In this document: piece by piece, positions 22,881 to 33,725 of the stretch
Layout of the letters: each line of letters starts with the position of its first letter
How positions within the stretch are numbered: the first letter of the stretch is position 1
Assembly: GCF_030272615.1 (NCBI RefSeq)
Contig: NC_081413.1
Location: forward strand, 716,305,867-716,369,866
DNA: 64,000 nt
DNA from: Cryptomeria japonica
Lineage: Eukaryota > Streptophyta > Pinopsida > Cupressales > Cupressaceae
Direction of reading: 5' to 3'
Made by a program: the position numbers and the translations under genes
The notes under the pieces: generated by a model
What the model was told of the DNA's origin: nothing
Seen by the model: the letters and a program-made list of their open reading frames with translations, nothing else
Databases searched by the model: none

Positions 22881-23161
22881 CATTAGGGGGGGTCAGCTGA
22901 CTTCTCCTTCCTCTCTTATGGGGGGGACTTTTTCCTGTTTGAGGTTTTGTCCTTCTTCTTTGAGAGTCTTTTGTACATTCATCTCTCTTTTGGGGGGGAG
23001 TTTTTTCCCACTGGGTTTTCTCCCTTTCTCCATTTGTGAGAGATTGCATTGCATAGTTTTGCTTGCATTTGCATATTGTACATGGGTACCTGTCGTGGCC
23101 TAGTAGCCGGGACCCATCTTGCATTGTTGACTTGAGTCTTCATTCCCCTAAGTTGCACTTA

Positions 23162-23169
23162 AGGGGGGG
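23162..23169 (+). other. polypurine tract of Copia-1
   Basis: An A-A-G7 purine tract lies immediately before the 3' LTR. Similar G7-G8 tracts at about 22866, 22919 and 22994 look like duplicated PPT-type sequences. Confidence 0.7.
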
Positions 23170-23612
23170 TGTTGGTGTAAATAAATATTCATTTTGGATA
23201 TTATTACACTTACTTAACTTAGGGTAATGCATCTCTTCGTAGTTTGGATTTGAGACACTTAGGGAAGTGTGCACATAGGGATAGAGCTTGTAGGAGAAAT
23301 TCCACCTTTTGTAGTCTTATTTTGCTGTTACACTCCACATTCAGTGGGTCATCCACCTCTTGTGGAATATTATATTATTTCTCCTACCTACCCTTAGTAT
23401 TTCTTACCTACCCTTGTTTCTCATTGAGCCACATGTCATATTTGTGTGCTCATACATCCATAAGGCCTTGCCTATATAAGCAGGCCTATATTCATTGTAT
23501 TGGTTAATCCAGTTGATCATTTGCATATTGATGAGAATACAGTTTGTTCTTGTCATTCTATTGTCTCTTTTTATGCTTTTCATTGTGCCCTTGATCTTGG
23601 CAAAATCCTACA
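23170..23612 (+). repeat. 3' LTR of Copia-1
   Basis: 443 bp, the same length as the 5' LTR, followed by the GTCCC target duplication. Confidence 0.95.
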
Positions 23613-25590
23613 GTCCCCTTGTCACTTCTTCATACCTAATGCTTTATAAATGACCGTCTTGTGATGCTCTGTACCAAACTGATACAACCACTTCAGATCA
23701 ATTCCTTCTAGATATGCATATACTACTTTCAAATCTGCCTGTTCATGTTCATATGTCTGATTTAACAATGCAAGATATTCTTATTTTGTGTATATTATGT
23801 CGATATGATTGGTTGATTACAAGGTGCTACTATATCTGATATGACATTCTGTGAATGCAACAAGACTGTGGCATTCGCTTAGAAGGATGAGGTTGCTGGG
23901 TCTAATCTAAACATGTACTTTAGCAACAATAATGGTGTTGTTTCCGATGTATATCCTGCCGCCCCATGCCTCCATTCCTGAACGTCGAGGATTTTCCTCT
24001 CTACAATCCCGAATTTTAATATATATACCAATTAGTATTCTGAAAGTCGTCTGCATCCTTGATCACTGCTGTTAGAAGATCACTGTTTTAGTCATTATCA
24101 TTCGACCACTATGGTAATCTGTATTTTCTTTAGTCTCTAATTGTTCTCCCCCCCATGATAAGGGTAATTGTCTTCCTTCTTATACTTTACACTTTGAAGC
24201 GTTGCTTGTGAAGGACATGACTTTGTCCCTTCATAACAAATCACCCTGCTTCTTAATAGTTCATCGATTAGACTTCTTTAATCGATTCCTTCTTAATATT
24301 CCTATTTTTCATCTCGCCTATGAACAACTTTGATTATCGGGGCCAAAGTTAATTATCGGTGAATCTTTGATATCTTCCAACATTGATGCCGTCCTTATAA
24401 TTGGTAAACGATCCTCTAGATACTAATCGCACCATCTTATACAAAATCAGTTAGTAGTCTTCCATTAAAGTTTAATGAATCACTAGACACGGATCCTATC
24501 TTAATCACTGGACATTATAATTGATGCCAGTGAAGTTAATCATAATACCATAGGATATGGACCCGCTTAGTATTGACGTCTCCTCTATCTGACAATGTCT
24601 TTATCGCTGCTTTTGATCACTGGTTGTTCATACACCGATACCGAGTCCCTTAATCACTGTTTGTTTGATATAAACAATCTGCTGCTATGTGTTGTATTTG
24701 TCCTCACATAATATCACTACTATGATAGCATTCATCATGTGTATTATCTTGATGAATCGGGCCACTTCTTTATAGAATCTCTTAAGAAATTATTGCAGAC
24801 TATGGTCAAAGGAATTGGCCCCCTTAAAACAGTATTTGTGTAGCATATCTTGTGTATGACGGATTGGAATCCCTTAGAAGATATCACTTCGCTATTCCTC
24901 ATATAACTTGCTTACTACGATTTGTAATGCTAACTTATATTTCTTCATTAATTAAACCTTTTTTTCTCTCAATAAGAAGATCGGTCCACCATATTATATG
25001 GATTCTGTTTCTGTCTTAGGATTATTGTCTTCAATCTGCAATCCGCATCATTCCACCTTCTTACGATGCTGCAAGGTCCTTTTACATGGGCTCATCTGCT
25101 TTTTACTTATTAATATTTTGCCACTATTCTCCATAGAATATCGCTGCATTAATCTTTGAAATCGCTACTCATTTATCTTGTGTAATCGCGGTTCATGGAT
25201 TTTTATTTATAGACAGAATTATCACCATTTTTATAAGCATTCTCTTTGCACGATTATCTTTGTAACATGCTAATTAATGATATGTAGATTAGCGATTTGT
25301 TGGTGTTAGTATCCATTGCAAATATTTTTTGGCTTCTGTTCATATACTCTAAGTCACCTTGTATGGTATTGATATTTGATGTAATCAGACTCTCTTCTTA
25401 ATATTGTTATATATTGGTCTCAATATTCTTCCTTTCATTATTACATGATAATAATCTTGATCATTCATAATATATTGTCATCAAACCATTTGGTTTTCAA
25501 CTGCAACAACTTCATTATAAAGGTAATACAAAGAGTTTTCTTAATATTAACAATATTTGATGAGGTTCAATTTGGGGACATCACACATTC

Positions 25591-26130
25591 CAATGTCTAG
25601 GCGTAGTCATATTGTTTTGCATGGTAAGATGCAACTAAGACAACATGTCTTTAAGGTGTTCTAGCCTTTGTATAAGTCTATTATTAATTTTTCCAAAGGT
25701 GAGTGAGTTGGGAAAGCTCAAACCATGTTTCTGCGAGCGTTACAGAATTCTAAGAAGGATTAGTGAAGTTGTTTACGAGTTGGAGCTGTCGGAGGGAAGC
25801 AAGATACACAATATTTTTCATGTGTCTTGCCTCAAAAAGGCACTAGGCAAACATATATAACCCTCGAATGAGTTGCCTCTAATTGATAAGTAAGGAAAAC
25901 TAGTTTTGATTCCCAAAGTAATCATGAATGTAAGGGAGAGCAAGCTAAAAAACAGAAGCACCAAGGAATACCTAATTCGTTGGAAAAATCTTCCAGTGGA
26001 GATGCAACTTGGAAAAGCCCACAAAGTTTGGAACATCCAAACTTGCAATTTGTTGAGGACAAGCAATTTTAAGTGGGTGGACTTATCATGTCCAATTTCC
26101 AATCAATCTAAGTTTATACATATTACAAGA
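25591..26130 (+). pseudogene. chromovirus pol 3' end with chromodomain
   Basis: The frame at about 25700-25860 reads RRISEVVYELELSEGSKIHN, then IFHVSCLKKALGKHI. This is the integrase C-terminal end of a Ty3/gypsy chromovirus and matches the region of the 27633-35169 element before its chromodomain. The next frame gives VRESKLKNRSTKEYLIRWKN, then LPVE, which is a chromodomain core. Such domains tether integrase to chromatin. Only this 0.5 kb survives, and it abuts the solo LTR that landed in it. Confidence 0.75.
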
Positions 26131-26239
26131 TGATGTTTCTAAACGAAACAATCATGAACAAAAGACTGAAATAGATACTAACTAAAACAACTAAATATTA
26201 CATAATGACCATCAAATAAACATTAATTACTCTAATATC

Positions 26240-26520
26240 CTCTCTTAACGGTCATCCTATCAACTACACCGAGTTGCCCCCTAAATTTTACAAACTTGTC
26301 CAAGCTCGGAGACTTGGTGAGAATGTCTACAATTTGGCCCACTGTTGGAACATACTACAAGATCACAATTCCATCTTCAACAAATTGTTGGATGAAGTGA
26401 CAATAAAGCTTTACATGTTTGGTTCGCTCATGGAAGATTGGATTCTTGGCAAGTTTCAGCACCCCTTGATTGTCACAAAACAAGGGTGAAGGACCTAGTT
26501 GAGACATTTTCATGTCAAAA
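26240..26520 (-). pseudogene. Copia RNase H C-terminal fragment
   Basis: Minus-strand translation gives FCDNQGVLKLAKNPIFHERT, then KHVKLYCHF, and after a stop YVPTVGQIVDILTKSPS. This is the C-terminal RNase H block (DNQ...NP.F..RTKH...) of Ty1/Copia. It is close to the corresponding block of Copia-3 at about 62885-63060, so the two are probably related families. Confidence 0.8.
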
Positions 26521-27225
26521 GGCATCCTAAGTAACCACACTGCCTCGTGCATAAAAAAATATATGTGCAGAAACCCTAGAGCACCAGAACTCGCAGAAAA
26601 GCATCCCCAAAAGAAAAAGATTTTATGCAAACCAAGTTCGCAGAAGAATAGCCATGAAACCCACGAGTTCGCAACAAACAAACACTCCCACGACAAGAAA
26701 AGTGACAAATCGCGCTACACAAGAAACCCTTCACGCATGGAATGGAAAACACGATCTACAAACCCGGCACAATGGAGCAGAAAACCATCGCGCGAGCAAT
26801 AAACAGGTGAGGGAGGAAGCAGAAGAAACCTAGCACCCAGGTCAAGAACCGAATAAGAGACGTGAGCCCACAATTTTTCTCAAAATCATTAAAAACAGAA
26901 ATAGTTTGCATCACCCAAAAAGAAGTTTTCGAGGTACAATTTTTTTAAAGAATTTTAATCCCACGAAAGCACCTTTTGATTTCTAAAAAAAACTCATGAT
27001 TTCAACACATACCCGTGATTCTCAAAAAAACAACCCTCGATCAAACCAAAGAAAACCCTTGACAAATTTGATAGAAAAAAAATAACTTTTGATTTGAAGT
27101 GAAATCTCATGATTTGAAAGTCCTAGATTTTCTTATAAAAAATCAATAAAAAACTTCATAAAAATTAATTTTTAGGCTACCCACAAATTTTATTCTTAAA
27201 AAAATTTGCCAAAAAATTTCAATTA

Positions 27226-27237
27226 GCTTTGATACCA
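27226..27237 (-). other. primer binding site of the Copia relic
   Basis: On the minus strand TGGTATCAAAGC directly abuts the LTR at 27238. It differs from the tRNA-iMet PBS by one base. Confidence 0.75.
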
Positions 27238-27405
27238 TGAAATGGTAATTGCTTAATTAATTATGAAAATGAAAGGATACATACAGGCAATTACAAGATG
27301 ATGTTTCTAAATGAAACAATCATGAACGAAAGACTGAAATAGAAACTAAGCAAAACAACTAAATATTACATAATGACCATTAAATAAACATTAATTACTC
27401 TAATG
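27238..27405 (-). repeat. 5' LTR of the Copia relic
   Basis: About 168 bp. The minus-strand end is ...ATTACCATTTCA next to the PBS. The start is ATTAGAGTAATTAATG, similar in style to the short LTR of Copia-3 (63125). Confidence 0.65.
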
Positions 27406-27792
27406 GTCTTTCCTATTCTCATGTCCTGTGTTTTCCCTTCTGGAGCATGTCTTTTCTTCCAACTCCAATCTTCCCTTATTCTTATCAAAGTTTTGGACAT
27501 TCCCTTATCAATATGCCCATTGCTCAACCCTTGACACCTCATCCTATAGTTTGAGTCTTATAATATGACCGACACCCAACCCCCAATATTTCTTCCTATG
27601 GTTTCATTTCCCTACTAACATTCCAACACATGTGTAATGTCCCTACTATTTAGAGATCATTAACCTGCAAAACAGATTGTTAGAACACAACATATAGATA
27701 TGTATATATATATAAACCATTTTAATTCACAATCTATTTTTAACACTGAATTAGCATGATCATAATTTTTATCTAAAAAAGGATATGAATGC

Positions 27793-28031
27793 CATACGAA
27801 AGTATGTCCTTAGGCGGCTATGAAGCTCGCCTTCTTGGAACCCCTTGGTTCCAAGCCCTTCAGGAAATCGAAGTTGCGTTTGAATCCTGTCTTGGGTGTA
27901 ACCTCTTACACCCAAGCCCTTCAAGGAAGACCCTTGTCTATTCCTTGCCTTGGGTGATGCCTTCATCATCCAAGTCCTCAGAGGGGACCGGCCAGATCCG
28001 TCTCTTCTTAGTTGGTGTTTAGTCAACTAAG
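27793..28031. repeat. hairpin array with 57-58 bp period in the 3' LTR
   Basis: Four inverted repeats start at 27834, 27891, 27949 and 28007. The stems are CTTGGAACC/GGTTCCAAG, CTTGGGTGTAA/TTACACCCAAG, CTTGGGTGATG/CATCATCCAAG (one wobble) and CTTAGTTG/CAACTAAG. A smaller CATAC-GAAA-GTATG hairpin sits at about 27793-27806. The stems differ between units but stay paired. The same array is in the other LTR at 33925-34122. Confidence 0.85.
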
Positions 28032-28639
28032 CCCTATATATGCATATCAACCTTCAGTATATACTGCCCTAGGGTTTGTCAAAAACCCTTCCTTAGACTA
28101 AGGGAGTTTCCTCCCTATAGCCTCCCTCATGTGAATACCTTTACATTTCATTTGCTTCATTATTACAATTTCTATATAACCTTATGTACATAGCCCTGAA
28201 TTCACATATATTATATATTTATAAAAATGTTCATTACCATTATCTTTTTATATTCTTTAACATGTATTTCTACTATCCTGATTTGTATTCGTTATTAACA
28301 TTTCTTAACATTTAATAACCCTTCCTTATATATGCCTACAATAAGTTCCCATTTAACTTTACTAAATTACTCCTATATTTCTCCCTACACATACTACATG
28401 TCATTGCCTATATATATCTGTTAATACATTTATACCTTCTCTATATCCCTGGATATATATATACTATCCTACCTATTTATACCTTTATGTTTATTTATAT
28501 GTTAATTATTCTTATTACGTATTTTATACAAGTAGACCCCTTACCTGTCTGACCACAGTGCCTCCTCTTTCCCTTCACCCGTATCTGCGCTCACTCCTTC
28601 CTATCTCCCTTTTAGCAGCCTGCATTTGGTGGGTTAAAT

Positions 28640-28790
28640 ACCCTCCCGTGGGAACGGGGTGACGGTTCGCAGCCTCAGCTGCGGCTACCGTCACACCATT
28701 TCCCTTCCAAAGGAAAGGGTGTGGCGGTAGACGCAGCCTGGGCTGCGTTTCCCATCCCACCGCTTCCCGCGGGGGGGGTGGGCCTTATAC
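28640..28790. repeat. GC-rich hairpin island in the 3' LTR
   Basis: GTGACGGT pairs with ACCGTCAC around an inner CGCAGC/GCTGCG stem. Next comes a TTTCCCTTCC/GGAAAGGG stem with an AAA-type loop, then a CCCACCGC...G-run block. The same island occurs in the 5' LTR at about 34730-34880. Confidence 0.65.
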
Positions 28791-29079
28791 CATGCACTTT
28801 ATTAAAGTGCGTAACATGAATAATAATAGTCTTTCGAACTATTAAGTGCATCAATATATATTTAATAATAATCATTAAATATATTAAATGAAATAATAAT
28901 TATTTAATTTCTTAATCCTATATTTAAACATTAATATACCTTAAACTTTTAATTAAATTAAATTAATTAAATATCAATGTTAACATTATTACCTAATTTG
29001 ATAATTGATTTTGTCTTTTATTTATTTATATTTTTTCAAAAGCAACCTTACATTATGCAATGCGATGGGGATATCACAG

Positions 29080-29090
29080 TCCCTCCGTCT
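29080..29090 (-). other. polypurine tract of the chromovirus
   Basis: The minus strand reads AGACGGAGGGA next to the LTR end at 29078. It overlaps the end of the coding frame. Confidence 0.75.
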
Positions 29091-32000
29091 CAACTTTGCT
29101 TGTCCTCAAGCATCTTTAAGTCCTCCTCTTTTTCCCAAGTGGCATCCTCATTTGGAAGATTCCTCCATTTTATCAGATGTTCAATGATAGTTCGGTTCCT
29201 GAGCTCTCTTTTCCGTGTGTCCAGAATGATCTTTGGGTATAGTGTAAGTTTCCCTTCATCATCTAGGGGAGTTAGTTCGCTGCAAGGAACTACGTGTTGC
29301 CCAAGAACCCTTTTAAGTCAGGAAACATGGAACACATTATGTATTTTGCTGCTTTTGGGAAGTTCAATCTCATAAGCTACTTCCCCAATCCTTCGAATGA
29401 CTTGGTAGGGCCCATAAAATCGAGGTTTCAGTTTCTCCGTCCCATTCCTCTTGAGGGATGATTGCTTATATGGTTGTAACCTTAGGAATACTAGATCTCC
29501 GGCCTCAAATGTCCGTTCTACACGCTTCCTGTCGGCATAGAGCTTTTGTTGATTTTGAGCTTGTTGTAAATTTTCTTTCAAGATCTTCAGGATGTCTTTA
29601 CTGTGTTGCACAAAATCTTGTGCTCTAGGTACTTTGCTTTCTTGGTTTGTTAGTTCCCCAAAGCTTGTGGCCTCATAGCCGTATAAGGCTTGGAAAGGAC
29701 TCATCCCTATTGACATGTGCTGAGTCGTGTTGTAACAGTGTTCTCCTAGGTGTAACCACTTAATCCAAGCAGTCTGTTGTCCTGTAACATAATTCCTTAG
29801 ATAGCCCTCTATCCATTTGTTTACTATCTCTGTTTGCCCATCGGTTTGAGGGTGGTAACTGGTACTAGGGGTTAAATCTGTTCCCGCCATTCTGAAGAGT
29901 TCTTGCCAAAACTGGCTAATAAACTTGCTATCTCTGTCACTGATAATATTTAGAGGGAGGCCGTGGAGTCTGAAAATTTCTTTGAAGAATAGGTCTGCTA
30001 TCTGGTGGGCTTTATATTTGGTAGAGATTGCGAGGAAGTGGGCATACTTCGTGAGTCTGTCTACTACCACGAAAATGCTATCCTTCCCTTGTATCCTTGG
30101 CAACCCTGTTATGAAATTCATAGAAATACTCTCCCACTTTTGATTAGGAATAGGTAATGGTTGAAGCAATCCAGTTGGGTAGGTAAGTTCAGTTTTGTTG
30201 CGTTGACATGTTAAGCATTCTTGGACATATTTTTGGATATCCCTCTTTTGGTTCCTCCATGCATATCGTTCCCTAATATGTTCAGTTTTGTTGCATTGAC
30301 ATGTTAAGCATTCTTGGACATATTTTTGGATATCCCTCTTTTGGTTCCTCCATGCATATCGTTCCCTAATATGCTTATATGTTTTGTAGTATCCTGGGTG
30401 TCCTGCAAGGGGGTTATCATGAAATTCTTTGACAATTTTGCCTTTGAATTTGGTCTGAGGGGTCAAGTATATCCTCCCTTTATACAAAATGAGGTCTCCT
30501 TTAATCCTGAAATCTTCATTGGGTAGATTCCCGGCTAAAATTTCCTTTGTCTAGGGATCCTGGTCATATTCATTAAGGATCTCTTCCCTCCAGTCTTTTG
30601 AGATACTGGTAATGGTGTTGATATGAGCTCTCCTGGATAGTGCATCTAATGCCCCGTTGTTCACCCCTTTCACATATTCTATATCAAAATCGTAGGTTTG
30701 TATTCTACTCACCCATTTTTGTTGCCTGTCATTTAGATCCTTTTGGCTCAAAAAGAAGCGTAGACTGTTATGATCAGTCTTTACACCAAACCTACCACAG
30801 ACCAGGTATTGGCGAAATTTAGCCAATGCGTGCATTATGGCCAGCATCTCCTTGTCATAGACAGAGTAGTTTCTTTCTGCGTCGGTGAGTTTTCGGCTCT
30901 CAAAAGCTATGGGATGTTTCTTTTGCATAAGTATGCCCCCAATTCCTTCCCCTGATGCATCACACTATAGTTCAAAAGGAATAGGGAAATCGGGAATGGC
31001 CAATACTGGGCAAGAGCTCATGGTTGTCTTAAGTTGTTCAAAGGCCCCTTGGGCTTGGTCATTCCATGCGAAAGCCCCTGTCTTAGTTAGGTCGGTGAGG
31101 GGTGCTGCAATCTTGGAGAACCCCTTTACAAAGCGCCTATAGTAGCTGCATAGCCCCACAAATCCCCTTAATTGGGTTAAGGTTCTAGGGGTGGGCCATT
31201 CCTTGATGGCTTTGATCTTTTCTTCGTCCACACTTACTCCTGCCTCACTAATTTTGTGTCCTAAGTAGATGATTTCTCTCATCCCAAATTCACACTTGGA
31301 GGCTTTAGCGTACAATGATTTTGACTCCAGAATATTCAATACCTCTTCAATGTGCAGGAGATGCTCTTCCCATCTTTTGTTGTAAATGAGTATATCATTA
31401 AAGAATATTAGAAGGAACTTCCTCAATTGTTGTCTGAATGTATGATTCATGCATGACTGAAAAGTGGCCGGGGCGTTAGTGAGACCAAATGGCATAACCA
31501 GGAACTCGAAATGTCCATAGTGACATTTGAATGTTGTTTTGGGAATATCCTCTTCCCTCATTCGGATCTGATGATACCCTGACCTTAGATCGATCTTGGA
31601 GAAGTATTTTGCTCCATGGAGTTCATCCATTAGTTCATCGATCCTCGGAATTGGGTATCTATTTTTTATAGTCTTTTTATTCAAGGCTCGGTAATCTATG
31701 CACATTCTCAGTGTCCCATCTTTTTTTTTGACCAATACTACTGACGAGGCAAAAGGGCTGCTGTTGGGTTGGATGTGTCCCATTTCTAATAACTCTTTTA
31801 TGGTTTTTTCAATCTCCTCTTTGAACTTGTGGGGGTGGCGGTAAGGAGTGGTAATGACAGGTTTTGCTTCGTCCTCTAATTCAATGGAGTGCTCAAATCC
31901 CCTTTTTGGGGGTAATCCCGGGGGAATATCCTCGAAGACCTTTTTGTGTCTTCTCAGGATAGGTTGTATATTATTTTGAATGATCTGGTCTTCGGTTGGA

Positions 32001-33676
32001 GATTTATCCAGGACCACGCATTGTGCGACCCACTCTCCTTGATCGTGTCTAAGAATTTTCTCCATTTTGTTGCATGATACTATTTTTGGAGAGCCGTCAA
32101 GAATTCCCTTCAATATTATTTCTCTCCCTTCATGTTGGAAGCATATCTCCTGATTTGGACTATCCATGGTAAATCGTCCCAACGAGTTTATCCATGGCAT
32201 GCCCAAAATGATGTCATTCTCTAGGTTTACCACAAAGAAGTTTCTTGTGATAGTATGTCCTCCCAGGGTGACTTCCAATTGGGGTATAACTTTAGTGCAT
32301 TTGTCTATGACTCTGTTGCCCATGATCACTTCAAAACCTCCAAACTCTTGGGTTTTTAGTCTTCTCTTTGCTGCTAAATGTTTGCTAATAAAATCATGTG
32401 AAGCATTGGTGTCTACTAATGCGATTACTTTTTGTCCCTTGATAATCCCTTTGAGTTTGAAACATCTATTCTCATTTCCTTGAGTGATGACTGCCAGGGT
32501 ACTGGGTATGTTGTTTTCAAACCTGGTTCTTTTATAGGGTCTTCCTTCATCCTGTATTTCCTCGGTGTTATTTAACTGTCCTCTTTTACACTCATGGCCT
32601 CTCACCCATGGGGTCTTGCATTTGAAACATAGCCCTTTCTCCTTGAGTTCATCTCTTTCCTTGCATTGGTGATTATAACTCCAGGGTTTTTTGCACAAGT
32701 GACAAGGCTTTTCCCGGCAGTCCCTCTGGGGTCCCTCATTCCTATGTGGAGTTTTGGTTGAGGTATTCTTGGGGGCACTAAATTCAACCATCCTAGTTTT
32801 CTTAATGACTTCCCCTAAGTTTTGTGGTTCCAAGGGTTTAACAAAATTCCTAATGGGATCCTTCAGGCCTTCTAAGAACATGTAGGTAAGTCTTCTCTGG
32901 GATAGGTCGGGGACCATTATTGACAAGTTTTGGAATTGATCTATATAATCTTCAATGGTCCCTGCTTGCTTAAGGTGTGTTAGCTCTTGGAAGTACCATT
33001 CGGAGTCTTTTTGGTCGAAACGGCTGATGAGCCTTTGGGTAAACTCATTGTAAGTGGAGACATTTTTATGTCCTAGGGTGATGAGACCGTTCTGCCACCA
33101 ATTATGGGCAGTTCCGATTAAGTGTAGTATGGCAAATTTTATGGCATCTTCTTTAGTCATGGGACTGTATGAAAGGTAGGTGTCTAGTTTTTGTACCCAG
33201 GCTTGAGCAACATCCTTCCCTGATCCGTCAAAACAGGGTAGGGACATTTTGTTGACTTTAGCTTTGAGGTCTTTACCCATGGGTTTCTTTTTCCTACTTT
33301 CATTAGTCTTGGACTCACAGAAGTCTCTGAAGGATACCACCCTCTGAACTTCTGGTTCCAATCTAGCATAAATTTGGGTGATTTCTTCTACCCCAAGTGT
33401 GGCTGGTTCCTCCTCCTCCCTCTCATGTTCTTCCCTAGAGAGAAATTCGGGAATTGTTTGCCTAGAACTCTGAGGTGATCGTTCGTTGTCTACGTGATTA
33501 GAGTGTGTTTCTCTTCTAGGGTTTGTAATATCTCTATTGTTGCTGTTGGTGCTTTGGAGGATTAAATGGCTCATCCTTTCAAACTTCTCATTGGTTTGTT
33601 CCATGAAGATCTGGAACTGTTTGGCCAATTGATCAACCATCGCTTTTGCTCCTTTCTTCCTCTGATAGGTGATCAT
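29090..33676 (-). pseudogene. chromovirus gag-pol, three in-frame stops
   Basis: This is a single frame of 1,528 codons. The first ATG is at 33676, though MVDQL at about 33640 may be the true start. Gag capsid spans about residues 140-300, with two Cys/His knuckles at about 330-375. The protease site near residue 420 is DTNASH, where D-T/S-G is normal. RT (about 600-800) reads IFFNDILIY where the catalytic box is normally Y/F-x-D-D, so the first Asp is Asn. RNase H, integrase (H2C2 then DDE: MNFITGLPR, SDRDSKF, QTDGQTEIVNKW) and a chromodomain (KRELRNRTIIEHLIKWRNLP) follow. Stops are at 30965-30967 (TAG), 30551-30553 (TAG) and 29318-29320 (TGA, in place of the Cys codon seen at FHVSC in the relic at 25645-25860). 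Confidence 0.92.
30188..30373 (-). repeat. 93-bp in-frame tandem duplication in integrase
   Basis: 30188-30280 and 30281-30373 are identical except one base. On the coding strand this duplicates 31 residues containing HIRERYAW, then QKYVQECLTC, the second half of the H2C2 zinc-binding region. The copy therefore carries two CLTCQ motifs. The reading frame is preserved. Confidence 0.95.
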
Positions 33677-33712
33677 AAACTAACAACCTTTCCCACAGGA
33701 TGGCAAGATTAT

Positions 33713-33724
33713 GCTCTGATACCA
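33713..33724 (-). other. primer binding site of the chromovirus
   Basis: The minus strand reads TGGTATCAGAGC, one base inside the 5' LTR boundary at 33726. It is of tRNA-iMet type. Confidence 0.92.
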
Positions 33725-33725
33725 C

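Larger units (their letters stand above)
16902..23612 (+). mobile_element. full-length Ty1/Copia element (Copia-1), coding-defective
   Basis: It has 443-bp LTRs at 16902-17344 and 23170-23612, the direct repeat GTCCC at 16897-16901 and 23613-23617, a PBS at 17345-17356 and a G-rich polypurine tract before 23170. The internal order is leader, gag, protease, integrase, RT and RNase H, which is the Copia order. About nine LTR mismatches were counted by eye, so it is one of the younger insertions here. Stops and two frameshifts make this copy defective. Confidence 0.95.
16891..25585 (-). mobile_element. solo LTR (about 1.98 kb) split by a Copia element
   Basis: The ends TGTAATGTCCC (16891) and GGGGACATCACA (25585) match the LTR termini of the chromovirus at 27633-35169. 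CATTC flanks both ends (16886-16890 and 25586-25590). After removing the Copia at 16902-23612 and one GTCCC copy, 11 bp plus 23618-25585 remain. No internal coding sequence is present, so it is a solo LTR. The minus orientation follows from analogy with the chromovirus LTRs. Confidence 0.75.
26121..27405 (-). mobile_element. internally deleted Copia relic
   Basis: On the minus strand there is a 5' LTR at 27238-27405, a PBS at 27226-27237, a non-coding or unreadable interior, the RNase H end of pol (about 26520-26240) and a partial 3' LTR at 26121-26237. The two LTRs share a long near-identical block ('acaagatgatgtttctaaa' and onward). Nearly all of gag-pol is missing. I found no target duplication, and the left LTR lacks its 3' part. 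Confidence 0.7.
27633..29078 (-). repeat. 3' LTR of the chromovirus
   Basis: It reads TGTAATGTCCC...GGGGATATCACA on the plus strand, so the two ends form an imperfect ~11-bp inverted repeat. It contains a hairpin array at 27793-28031 and a GC-rich hairpin island at about 28640-28790. Confidence 0.95.

Noticed and set aside
28575-28875. Small frames in the GC-rich part of the chromovirus LTR
   Set aside because: Repeated in both LTRs only because the LTRs are copies. The region is a hairpin island, not coding.
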